This document shows, piece after piece, positions 1-8,234 of a stretch of 64,000 nt of DNA (position 1 is the stretch's first letter; each line of letters opens with the position of its first letter). A program made the translations under genes and the position numbers. Below the pieces are notes generated by a model. It saw nothing but the letters and a program-made list of their open reading frames with translations, was not told where the DNA came from and ran no database searches. Source of the DNA: Bacteroidota bacterium (GTDB lineage: Bacteria > Bacteroidota > Bacteroidia > UKL13-3); contig JAIXWD010000007.1 in assembly GCA_027482225.1 (NCBI GenBank), positions 1-64,000 of the forward strand, in the 5' to 3' direction.

Positions 1-106
1 AGCTTACCAATTAACAGAATTAAACGAGTTGAGCTCAGGTATGTACTTTGTACGCATCATTACAGCAAGTGGTAATAGTTATACCATCAAAACAATAAAG
101 AGATAA
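1..106 (+). CDS. T9SS type A sorting domain protein, 3' end only
   Basis: Only the last 34 codons are inside the window, read in the frame that starts at base 2 and stops with TAA at 104-106. The visible tail contains LSSGMYFVRI followed by a short basic end (TIKTIKR). That is the usual last beta-strand and turn of a Bacteroidota type IX secretion C-terminal sorting domain. The passenger domain lies upstream of the window, so the function of the whole protein is unknown. A strong intrinsic terminator follows 25 bases later, as expected for a gene end. Confidence 0.75.
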   Translation, partial: AYQLTELNELSSGMYFVRIITASGNSYTIKTIKR

Positions 107-130
107 GTTAGTGCACTAACCAATAAAACA

Positions 131-159
131 AAAAGCCGCTCCATGGAGCGGCTTTTTTT
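131..159 (+). terminator. Intrinsic terminator after the T9SS protein
   Basis: A perfect inverted repeat (AAAAGCCGCTCC / GGAGCGGCTTTT, 131-142 and 145-156) is followed by a T run. The A run on the left arm means it could also work on the minus strand. Confidence 0.85.
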
Positions 160-442
160 ATGCATTAACACAGTAAATCTGAGAATCGAGTGTTTTAATA
201 AAGGAAGTAATATGATTTTAAATTCTTCTTTTCATCAACATGACTTATACTCAACTCATCAATATTTAAATAATGGATTACTTTGTTTATAAATTTAAAT
301 GATTCTTTTAGATATATAAATTTTATAAAAAGGCATGATCTAAAACAACCACAAATCAGCAATAAAATTAAAATGTGGATGTGTAATTAATTAGAATGGC
401 ATGAGTATATCAATAATGTTTTGATTAACAGCAGAAATTAAG
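160..442. other. Non-coding AT-rich spacer
   Basis: About 280 bases between the first terminator and the 3' end of the response regulator. No open frame, RNA gene or repeat could be supported here. Confidence 0.5.
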
Positions 443-811
443 TTATTTATCTTTATTTAATAAAGCCTCTATACTTAAAATTAACTTACTTATTTCAAAT
501 GGCTTGGTAATGTATTTATTAGCTCCTAAATAAATGCCTCGACTTTCATCTTCTATTTCCGTTCGTGCAGTAAGTAAAATAACAGGTACGTGTGATAAAT
601 GAGTTTTTTTTATCCGTAGTAAAAAGTCGTAACCATCACAATTTGGCATCATGACATCGCACAAAATAAGGTCTGGTAAAAATTCCATTGCTTTATTAAG
701 ACCTTCAATACCATCTTGCGCCTTCACTAACATATAGCCATTAAGTTCCAGTAACTCCGCGGTATTATCCCTTAATCTTATTTCATCATCAATTAGTAGT
801 ATACGTTTCAT
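443..811 (-). CDS. Single-domain response regulator (CheY-like receiver)
   Basis: A 122-residue protein that is only a receiver domain. The acidic pair is D8/D9 and the phospho-acceptor is D52 (LILCDVMMP). The switch Thr is T81 (ILLTAR) and the conserved Lys is K103 (ITKPF). There is no output domain, so it probably acts by protein-protein contact or as a phosphorelay intermediate. It lies divergent from the large PAS histidine kinase at 992, 180 bases away, and that kinase lacks its own receiver domain, so the two are likely partners. The receiver identity is certain; the pairing is inferred from position. Confidence 0.9.
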   Translation of the reverse strand: MKRILLIDDEIRLRDNTAELLELNGYMLVKAQDGIEGLNKAMEFLPDLILCDVMMPNCDGYDFLLRIKKTHLSHVPVILLTARTEIEDESRGIYLGANKYITKPFEISKLILSIEALLNKDK

Positions 812-936
812 GATGAGTATTTATAATATACTTAAGTGAAGGTAAAAAAACTAATAGGATATAAGTAGTTTTTAACTTTACCTAGTTTAATATAAGTCAG
901 CGTGTAAATTATAATTTACTAATTTACAGTATTTTA

Positions 937-967
937 TTTGTAAGCACAAAGCTTATAGTTAAATTTG
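937..967 (+). promoter_or_regulatory. Bacteroidota-type promoter for the PAS histidine kinase
   Basis: A -33 TTTG (937-940), a 19-base spacer and a -7 TAAATTTG (960-967) match the Bacteroidota consensus TTTG-N19-TAnnTTTG. The predicted transcript start is near 973, leaving a leader of about 18 bases before the ATG at 992. Confidence 0.65.
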
Positions 968-991
968 AAATTCTTTAATTTGTAGTTAAAC

Positions 992-3900
992 ATGAGTTCA
1001 GCTCTTTTCAAAAATAGACCAATACAATTACTACGTGCACTAGCCGAGTCGTCCAAACTCATGTTGAGTAATGGATCTCAAAAGCATGTAATAAATAAAG
1101 TGCTCTCTATTTTAGGTGAAACAGCTTTAGTTGACAGGGTTTATGTTTTTAAGAATAGATATACGGATGGCGTGTTAACTCATATGAATCATGAGTTTGA
1201 ATGGTGTGGTGAAGGTATTGATTGTTATATTGATAATCCTGAATTACAAAATATTCCTTGGGAAAACTATGAAGATTTAAAGCCTATTCTAGCTGGTGGT
1301 AATCAATTTAAAGCCAATACCAAGGAGTTAACAAATGATTTGTTTCGGCAAGCGCTAGAATTGCAAAACATAAAAAGTGTTTTGTTGATGCCCATTTTTA
1401 CTGATTATTTATTTTGGGGTTGGGTAGGTTTTGATGATTGTAAAAACGAAAGAAATTGGGACGAGGTAGATTTAATGACCTTGTCTTCCATCGCATCAAA
1501 CATGGGTGCATTCATTCAAAGAAAAATGCTCAGAAAACAGCTTGATGAGCAACACGCAAAACTTGAACAACAAAAGATTTTATACGAAGGTATTATAAAT
1601 AATGTTCCTGCTGATATTGTAGTAATAGGTAATGATGGTAAATATAAGTTTGCAAGTAAAACAGCTATAAAAAATGATGAAACTCGAAATTGGATTATTG
1701 GTAAAACAGATGCAGAATATTGCGAATACCGAAATAAACCAATAGATATAGCAGCAAAACGGGAAGCGCAAATTAAGTTTGTAACTAACAATTTACATCC
1801 AGTTACACACGAAGAAAAATTTGGATTTGGTATAGATGAAAAGCATTATTTAAGAATTCTTCATCCTGTTTTAAATGAAGATAAAAAGCTAGACTATTTG
1901 GTAGGTTATGGTATGGATATAACCGAACTAAAACAACGTGATGAACTGATTTTAAAACAACATCGTGCTATAGATAATTCTCCTGTTGGTATAGCATTAT
2001 TAGATAAAGAAGGCAAATTCTATTATATGAATAAATCACATGCCGAAATTTTTGAGTATAAAATTGATGAGTTAATTGGTAAGAAATGGCATGTATTATA
2101 TAATCAGGATGAAATTGATAAAATAACTAACGTGTACTTTCCTGTTTTGGCAGAAAAGAAAACATGGAGCGGTGAGACATTAGGAATAACTAAACTTGGT
2201 AAACCACGATTGCAAAATATTACATTAAGCATGTTTGATGATGGAGGTTTGGTATGTATTACGCGAGATATTACGGAAACAAAGAATGAATTAAATAAAC
2301 TTCAAAGCGCCACACAAAAATTAGATTTAGCAATGAAAGCTTCCAATTTAGGAATGTGGACTTGGAATATTTCTGAAAAGCATATAGTATTTACTGAAGT
2401 TGCGTTAAATATGATTCAATATAGTCTGAAAGATTACCCATTTATAAGTAAGATAGACTGGCTAGAATTAGTGAATCCAGAGGATAGACCAATGGTTGAA
2501 AAAGCTGTTGAATTACATTTCAATTCAATTCATCAAAATGAAGAAAAATTATACAATGCCGAATATAGAATTCGTAAAAAAGACGGTAATTACATTTGGG
2601 TATTAAGTATTGGAAAGGTAACCAAGTTTGATGACAAAGGTATACCATTAGAAATGATTGGTTTTATATTAGATGTAAATAAACAAAAGGAACTAGACGA
2701 AAAGATAAAAGAAAACGAAAAGCGATATAGAGATTTAGTAGAGAGTTTAAAAGAGGTTATTTTCCAGACTGATAACGAAGGTTGTTGGACTTTTCTTAAT
2801 CAAAGTTGGCAAGAAATAACTGGGTTTGATATTGAAGATTCTATTGGCCAAAGAGCTAGTAAATTTATGCATGGTGATGATATTTCTAAATTCTTGAATA
2901 TTCGTGAACGTCTTTTTGATGAAGGAGCTGAAAGTGTTAATGATGAAATCAGGTTTATTGATAAAAATGGCCACATATTGTGGTTTGATTTTCATGTTTC
3001 ACTTCATAAGGATTTAATTGGTAATCCAATCGGGGTAGTAGGTTCTGCTGAGAATATTACCTTCCGCAAAGAGGTTTCTGCTGAATTAGAGTTGAATCGT
3101 GAGTTGTTGCAAAAAGTAATCTCATCAATAGATGATGTTATTTGGTCATATGATATTACTAATGATAATTTATCATACATAAGTCCATCATGCCAAAACA
3201 TGACCGGATTTCATGACGAAGATTTTTATAAGAAAGCAATTGATTGGTATGATTTAATAAACAAAGATTCAGTAAGCAAATTAAGAAAGTCGGATGATGA
3301 TTTACATAAAGGCATTATTCAAACCAGAGACATGGTATATCAATTAAGTTTCGGAAATCCTGTTAAACACAAATGGGTTAGAGATCAAGCCAAATTGATT
3401 TGCGATGAAAATGGTAAACCTGCCCGTGTAGATGGTGTTACAATTGATATCACAGACTTGATACATGCTGAACAACAATTGAAAATTAGTGAAGAGAAGT
3501 ACCGATTGATTTCAGAGAATATCCAAGATGTTGTGTCTATTTTAGACGTAGAAGGGAAAGTTCGCTATATATCTCCGTCTGCTGAGCGAGTTACTGGATA
3601 TCCGCATGAGTCCTTATTGGAAAGCAATATTTTTGATGCAATTCACCCTGAAGATCAAAGTTTGGTGAGTAGCTTTTTGAAAAATGTTGCTAAAAGCAAA
3701 GGTGACGATAAAATTAGTTTCCGCTTTTTGAAAGCCAATGGGGAGCAAATGTGGTTAGAAACCATAGTTACCGTTCTTACAAGTTCTTCTAATAAAAAAA
3801 ATATTTTATTACAAGCATCCTCAAGAGATATAACTCTTCGTAAAAAAGCCGAAATAGAATTAACCAAAGCACTTCAAAAAGAAAAGGAACTTGGTGAATT

Positions 3901-4600
3901 GAAATCACGTTTTGTAAGTATGGCCTCTCACGAATTTCGAACACCATTGTCAACAATTAGGGTAGGAGCCGAGTTAATTAAGGCATACATAGAAATGGAT
4001 GAGATTGGATTGACAACAAAAATGAATGCTAAAGTTAGTGATAAGTTAGAAGAAATTATGATTGATGTAGATCGCATTTCTGAGTTGATGGCCGATATTT
4101 TAACAATGGGTAAAATAGAAGCAAGTAAAGTGCCATTTAATCCTTCAGTTATTTCGATATACAATTATATAAATGATTACATCAATCAAGAAGCACCTAA
4201 ACAACTTAATGAAAAGCAGGTAATTTGTAATTTGGAAGAATTAACAGAAACGGTTTCAATTGATATTAAATTGATGAATCAGGTTTTACAAAATACCATA
4301 AGCAATGCCATAAAATATTCTGCTGCAGATACTGCTATTGAGTTTAATTTATTTAAGAATGAACTTGACAAAGTGGTTTTCGAAGTAAAGGATATTGGTA
4401 TTGGTATTCCCGAAAAGGATTTAAACTTTTTATTCGAATCATTTTATAGGGCAACTAACGTGGAAAATATACCAGGAACTGGATTAGGCCTATCAATTAT
4501 GAAGTTGTTTATGGAAATGCATGGTGGTGAAATAGAAATAGATAGTGTAGTAAATTTAGGTACCACTGTAAGACTTATTTTGCCATTGAATTACGATTAA
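992..4600 (+). CDS. Multi-PAS soluble sensor histidine kinase
   Basis: A 1202-residue protein with no membrane segment. In order it has an N-terminal GAF-like domain (about 10-178) and six PAS/PAC units starting near residues 195, 324, 448, 578, 707 and 837. Many of the PAS units end with the typical DIT linker. These are followed by a HisKA dimerisation helix with phospho-acceptor H980 (SHEFRTPL) and a HATPase_c domain (N box near 1100, DIGIGIP near 1134, GTGLGLS near 1162). It lacks a receiver domain, so it must pass phosphate to a separate regulator. The two response regulators that flank it on the opposite strand are the obvious candidates. The stimulus is unknown; stacked PAS domains suggest several cytoplasmic signals such as redox, light or small ligands. 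Confidence 0.92.
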   Translation: MSSALFKNRPIQLLRALAESSKLMLSNGSQKHVINKVLSILGETALVDRVYVFKNRYTDGVLTHMNHEFEWCGEGIDCYIDNPELQNIPWENYEDLKPILAGGNQFKANTKELTNDLFRQALELQNIKSVLLMPIFTDYLFWGWVGFDDCKNERNWDEVDLMTLSSIASNMGAFIQRKMLRKQLDEQHAKLEQQKILYEGIINNVPADIVVIGNDGKYKFASKTAIKNDETRNWIIGKTDAEYCEYRNKPIDIAAKREAQIKFVTNNLHPVTHEEKFGFGIDEKHYLRILHPVLNEDKKLDYLVGYGMDITELKQRDELILKQHRAIDNSPVGIALLDKEGKFYYMNKSHAEIFEYKIDELIGKKWHVLYNQDEIDKITNVYFPVLAEKKTWSGETLGITKLGKPRLQNITLSMFDDGGLVCITRDITETKNELNKLQSATQKLDLAMKASNLGMWTWNISEKHIVFTEVALNMIQYSLKDYPFISKIDWLELVNPEDRPMVEKAVELHFNSIHQNEEKLYNAEYRIRKKDGNYIWVLSIGKVTKFDDKGIPLEMIGFILDVNKQKELDEKIKENEKRYRDLVESLKEVIFQTDNEGCWTFLNQSWQEITGFDIEDSIGQRASKFMHGDDISKFLNIRERLFDEGAESVNDEIRFIDKNGHILWFDFHVSLHKDLIGNPIGVVGSAENITFRKEVSAELELNRELLQKVISSIDDVIWSYDITNDNLSYISPSCQNMTGFHDEDFYKKAIDWYDLINKDSVSKLRKSDDDLHKGIIQTRDMVYQLSFGNPVKHKWVRDQAKLICDENGKPARVDGVTIDITDLIHAEQQLKISEEKYRLISENIQDVVSILDVEGKVRYISPSAERVTGYPHESLLESNIFDAIHPEDQSLVSSFLKNVAKSKGDDKISFRFLKANGEQMWLETIVTVLTSSSNKKNILLQASSRDITLRKKAEIELTKALQKEKELGELKSRFVSMASHEFRTPLSTIRVGAELIKAYIEMDEIGLTTKMNAKVSDKLEEIMIDVDRISELMADILTMGKIEASKVPFNPSVISIYNYINDYINQEAPKQLNEKQVICNLEELTETVSIDIKLMNQVLQNTISNAIKYSAADTAIEFNLFKNELDKVVFEVKDIGIGIPEKDLNFLFESFYRATNVENIPGTGLGLSIMKLFMEMHGGEIEIDSVVNLGTTVRLILPLNYD

Positions 4601-4711
4601 AACTGCACTATTTTATAATTATTTTGTATTATTATATATTAATATGAATTTAATAATCATTTAACTAAATTAGCGTTTGTAAACAAGTTTTTTGTTTTCA
4701 TAGATTAGGGC

Positions 4712-4749
4712 TAAAGGCGGTACTATTTATTTAGTGCCGCTTTTTTTTT
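4712..4749 (+). terminator. Intrinsic terminator after the histidine kinase
   Basis: The stem GCGGTAC (4717-4723) / GTGCCGC (4734-4740), with one G-T pair, is followed by nine T residues. Confidence 0.85.
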
Positions 4750-4800
4750 GAAAAATTGTATTTGACAGATGCGATTAAATATTGTTAATCAACTTAACAA

Positions 4801-5550
4801 TTAAATGTCATGTATTTTTGAGTTGCTTTTTTTGGGGTTTTGGCCAAAATAATCCTTAAATGACTTCGAGAAGTATGATACGCTGTTAAATCCCAAGCTA
4901 AATGCAATTTCTGAAACATTGGCGTGTTGATCTTCAATCATTTGCTTTGCACGCTCAAGTCTATATTCACGTATAAATTGATTGGTAGATTTATTGGTGA
5001 TTTGTTTTACTTTTTTGTGAATAGACGAAGTGCTAAAATTAAGCGCCAAAGCTAGCATATACACGTCAAGTTTTTCGTTAGATATGTTTGCCTCAATTAT
5101 TGTTCTTAATTTAGATAAAAAGGTTTGGTCTGATGATTCGAAAGTATGTTTGTTTGGCGTACTAAGTGCATTTACCATTTGGCGCTTTCCTAACTCTAGT
5201 AGGTTGTTTACTTTCTGAAGTAACTCTTTGGTTTCAAATGGCTTAGTAATATAATCTACGGCACCTGTTTCTAATCCCCTGATTTTATCAGCTAAACTAT
5301 TTTTTGCAGTTAAGAAAATAACAGGAATGTGCTTGTACTCTACCTTAGCCCTCAATTTTTCAATCATGGTTATGCCATCCATATCTGGCATCATTATATC
5401 AGCAACCACAATATTGGGTTTATACTTCATTATCTTATTCAAACCATCACTACCGTTTTCACTTGATATAGTTTCATAATCGTAAAGTTCAAATAGCTCA
5501 ACGAGGTTCTTTCTAATTCCAAAATTATCTTCAATAATAGCTACTAGCAT
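4801..5550 (-). CDS. Response regulator with AraC-type DNA-binding domain
   Basis: A 249-residue transcription factor. The N-terminal receiver domain (1-120) has acidic E7/D8, phospho-acceptor D51 (VVADIMMPDMDG), T81 and K103 (YITKPFE). A short linker leads to an AraC/XylS-type double helix-turn-helix (about 145-245), including the signature region EIAFSLGFNSVSYFSKSFKDYFG. It lies convergent to the multi-PAS kinase and 200 bases beyond its end, and is the likely DNA-binding output of that kinase. In Bacteroidota this layout is usually fused into one hybrid protein; here kinase and regulators are separate genes. Target genes are unknown. Confidence 0.93.
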   Translation of the reverse strand: MLVAIIEDNFGIRKNLVELFELYDYETISSENGSDGLNKIMKYKPNIVVADIMMPDMDGITMIEKLRAKVEYKHIPVIFLTAKNSLADKIRGLETGAVDYITKPFETKELLQKVNNLLELGKRQMVNALSTPNKHTFESSDQTFLSKLRTIIEANISNEKLDVYMLALALNFSTSSIHKKVKQITNKSTNQFIREYRLERAKQMIEDQHANVSEIAFSLGFNSVSYFSKSFKDYFGQNPKKSNSKIHDI

Positions 5551-5595
5551 TAGTCAGTCATAAAGTAACTTCTTCGAATATAAGATTTTTTTTCC

Positions 5596-7383
5596 TTAAT
5601 CTAATTTCAAAACTGCCATAAATGCGCTTTGTGGTATTTCTACACTTCCAACCTGACGCATTCGTTTTTTTCCTTCTTTTTGTTTTTCCAATAATTTACG
5701 TTTACGACTTATGTCACCACCATAACATTTGGCTGTTACGTCTTTACGCAAGGCTTTAATGGTTTCTCGGGCAATTACTTTAGCGCCAATACTCGCCTGA
5801 ATAGGAATTTCAAATTGGTGACGGGGAATTAATTCCCTTAGTTTTTCGCAAATTTTCTTACCCCAATCATAAGCTCGCTCTCTGTGTATAATTGCAGATA
5901 GGGCATCTACATTATCTTTATTTAATAAGATATCTAATTTAACTAGATCAGAAATAACATAACCAATCGGATGATAATCAAATGAAGCATATCCTTTAGA
6001 TATGGTTTTTAATTTATCAAAGAAATCAAATACCACCTCAGCCAAAGGCATGTCAAACTTTAATTCAACACGCACTGCAGTTAAGTATACTTGGCTTTTT
6101 AAAATACCACGTTTACCCAAACATAAGCCCATGATAGGCCCAACAAAATCAGAAGAGGTAATAATTGTTGCAGAAATAAATGGTTCTTCAACGTGGTCAA
6201 TGTAGTTCGATTCAGGTAAATCACTTGGATTATTAACGATAATCATTTCACCTTTGTTTGTATAACAATGATAACTTACGTTAGGCACTGTTGTTATTAC
6301 CGTCATGCCAAATTCTCTTTCCAATCGTTCTTGAATAATTTCCATGTGTAACATGCCCAAAAATCCACAACGAAAACCAAATCCTAATGCAGCCGAACTC
6401 TCGGGCTCAAATGTTAGAGAAGCATCATTAAGTTGTAGCTTGTACATGCTTTCGCGTAACTCTTCAAAATCCTCGGTTTCAACCGGGTAAATACCGGCAA
6501 ATACCATTGGTTTTACATCTTCAAAACCAATTATACCTTCTTCGCATGGCCTTTCAGAGTGGGTTAAAGTATCACCTACTTTTACCTCACGTGCTTCTTT
6601 TATACCCGAAATAATATAACCAACGTCACCTGCTTTTACTTCACTGCGTGGCTCCATACTTAAACGTAAAACACCCACTTCATCAGCTAAGTATTCTTTA
6701 CCGGTTGCTAAGAATTTAACCTTGTCTCCTTTTTTTATTACACCATCATGTACACGGAAATAAGCTATAATACCGCGAAATGAGTTGTATACTGAATCAA
6801 AAATTAATGCTTTTAATGGTTTCTTTTCATCGCCTTTGGGTGCAGGAACACGATCAACTATGGCGTGTAAAATTTCATGAACACCTTGGCCTGTTTTACC
6901 ACTTGCACGCAATATATCCTCGTACTTGCAACCGATTAAATCAATAATTTGATCGCTTACTTCTTCGGGCATACTATGCGGTAAGTCAATTTTATTTAAG
7001 ATTGGAATAATCTCCAATCCTTGCTCAATAGCTAAATATAAATTACTAATTGTTTGTGCCTGTATTCCTTGACTTGAGTCAACAATTAACAATGCACCAT
7101 CACATGCAGCAATGCTTCGCGAAACTTCATAACTAAAATCTACGTGGCCTGGTGTGTCAATTAAATTTAATACATATTTTTTGCCATCACGTTCATAATT
7201 CATTTGTATAGCATGACTTTTAATGGTAATTCCGCGCTCTTTTTCCAAATCCATATCATCAAGCACCTGTGCTTCCATGTCACGCTTGCTAACAGTTTGG
7301 GTATATTCCAATAAACGGTCGGCTAAAGTGCTTTTTCCATGATCAATATGTGCTATGATGCAAAAGTTTCTGATGTTTTCCAT
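5596..7383 (-). CDS. lepA: Elongation factor 4 (LepA), ribosome back-translocating GTPase
   Basis: The 595-residue protein is a translational GTPase. It has the P-loop region [14 protein letters not shown], the switch [10 protein letters not shown] and the NKID motif. These are followed by domain II, the EF-G-like domains and the LepA-specific C-terminal domain ending near [14 protein letters not shown]. It acts on stalled or mistranslocated ribosomes in the cytoplasm. The frame stays open for nine codons further upstream, but the ATG at 7383 ([12 protein letters not shown]) gives the normal family length and N-terminus, so I chose it. The next gene upstream on the same strand starts at 8234 and ends 95 bases away. 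Confidence 0.97.
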   Translation of the reverse strand: MENIRNFCIIAHIDHGKSTLADRLLEYTQTVSKRDMEAQVLDDMDLEKERGITIKSHAIQMNYERDGKKYVLNLIDTPGHVDFSYEVSRSIAACDGALLIVDSSQGIQAQTISNLYLAIEQGLEIIPILNKIDLPHSMPEEVSDQIIDLIGCKYEDILRASGKTGQGVHEILHAIVDRVPAPKGDEKKPLKALIFDSVYNSFRGIIAYFRVHDGVIKKGDKVKFLATGKEYLADEVGVLRLSMEPRSEVKAGDVGYIISGIKEAREVKVGDTLTHSERPCEEGIIGFEDVKPMVFAGIYPVETEDFEELRESMYKLQLNDASLTFEPESSAALGFGFRCGFLGMLHMEIIQERLEREFGMTVITTVPNVSYHCYTNKGEMIIVNNPSDLPESNYIDHVEEPFISATIITSSDFVGPIMGLCLGKRGILKSQVYLTAVRVELKFDMPLAEVVFDFFDKLKTISKGYASFDYHPIGYVISDLVKLDILLNKDNVDALSAIIHRERAYDWGKKICEKLRELIPRHQFEIPIQASIGAKVIARETIKALRKDVTAKCYGGDISRKRKLLEKQKEGKKRMRQVGSVEIPQSAFMAVLKLD

Positions 7384-7478
7384 TGCCGCGAAAATACTAA
7401 ATTGTATCACTTATTTTATAGAATATCAAAGTGTAGGTTAAAAATAAACGAAACATGAATTTGATTAGCGATTGTGAA

Positions 7479-8234
7479 TTAGTTCCCTAATTCTAAAAAT
7501 CTGGCTCTTGCATCACAAATTATTGCAGTTGCAATACCTGCATTTAGGCTTTCAGCTTTACCAACACGAGGAATGGTAATTGAATTTGTGATGTAAGGTA
7601 TTAATTTATCTGAAATGCCCTTGCCTTCGTTTCCTATAAGTAAAATTCCTTGTTTGCTAATACGAGTTTGATATAAAGATTCTCCATTCATCAATGCTCC
7701 ATAAACAGGTAAAGTATTATTATTAAATAATTCATCTAAAGCGGTGCAATAAACGTTTACCCTAGCAAATGAACCCATAGTAGCTTGTATGGTTTTGGGG
7801 TTTAAAACATCTACACAATCATTACTACAAACTATATTCTTTATGCCATACCAATCGGCTATACGTATAATAGTACCCATATTTCCGGGGTCTTGAATGC
7901 CATCAAGCACAATGGTAAATTGTTTTTTTAAAATTTCAGGTGTAAATTCTTGTTCAAGTACCTCAACTAAGGCCAAAACTTCTTGTGGAGTTTGCAATAA
8001 ACTTATTTTTTTAAGTTCTTCGGCTGTAACTATGATTAACTCGGTATTGTTTTTAATATCTTGCGCAAAAGCATTAGCCCAGTTTGGTGTAGCTACAATG
8101 CAATTTATATGATAGTTTGATGTTAATAACTCAGTAACTTGTTTTTTACCTTCCACCACAAAAAGCTTTAATTCGCTACGGTGCTTTTTTAGATTTAACG
8201 ACTGTATAAGTTTGATGCGTGCTTTTGAAAACAT
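7479..8234 (-). CDS. TrmH/SpoU-family RNA 2'-O-methyltransferase
   Basis: A 251-residue SPOUT methyltransferase that uses S-adenosylmethionine on rRNA or tRNA. The three SpoU motifs are visible: DPGNMGTIIRIADWYG, ILLIGNEGKGIS and ITIPRVGKAESLNAGIATAI, which form the knotted cofactor site. An N-terminal substrate-binding domain (L30e-like, about 1-95) precedes them. The frame is open for 71 codons further upstream, but that extension lies inside tamL on the other strand. The ATG at 8234 (MFSKARIKLIQSL) fits the family. Its start overlaps the start of the divergent tamL gene by 20 bases. The exact nucleotide modified is not known. Confidence 0.92.
   Translation of the reverse strand: MFSKARIKLIQSLNLKKHRSELKLFVVEGKKQVTELLTSNYHINCIVATPNWANAFAQDIKNNTELIIVTAEELKKISLLQTPQEVLALVEVLEQEFTPEILKKQFTIVLDGIQDPGNMGTIIRIADWYGIKNIVCSNDCVDVLNPKTIQATMGSFARVNVYCTALDELFNNNTLPVYGALMNGESLYQTRISKQGILLIGNEGKGISDKLIPYITNSITIPRVGKAESLNAGIATAIICDARARFLELGN

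Noticed and set aside
1516-4164. Several open frames antisense to the histidine kinase
   Set aside because: They are the complements of conserved PAS and kinase coding sequence, and their translations show no domains.
7384-7410. A longer LepA start nine codons upstream
   Set aside because: The added residues are not part of the conserved LepA N-terminus; [12 protein letters not shown] at 7383 fits.
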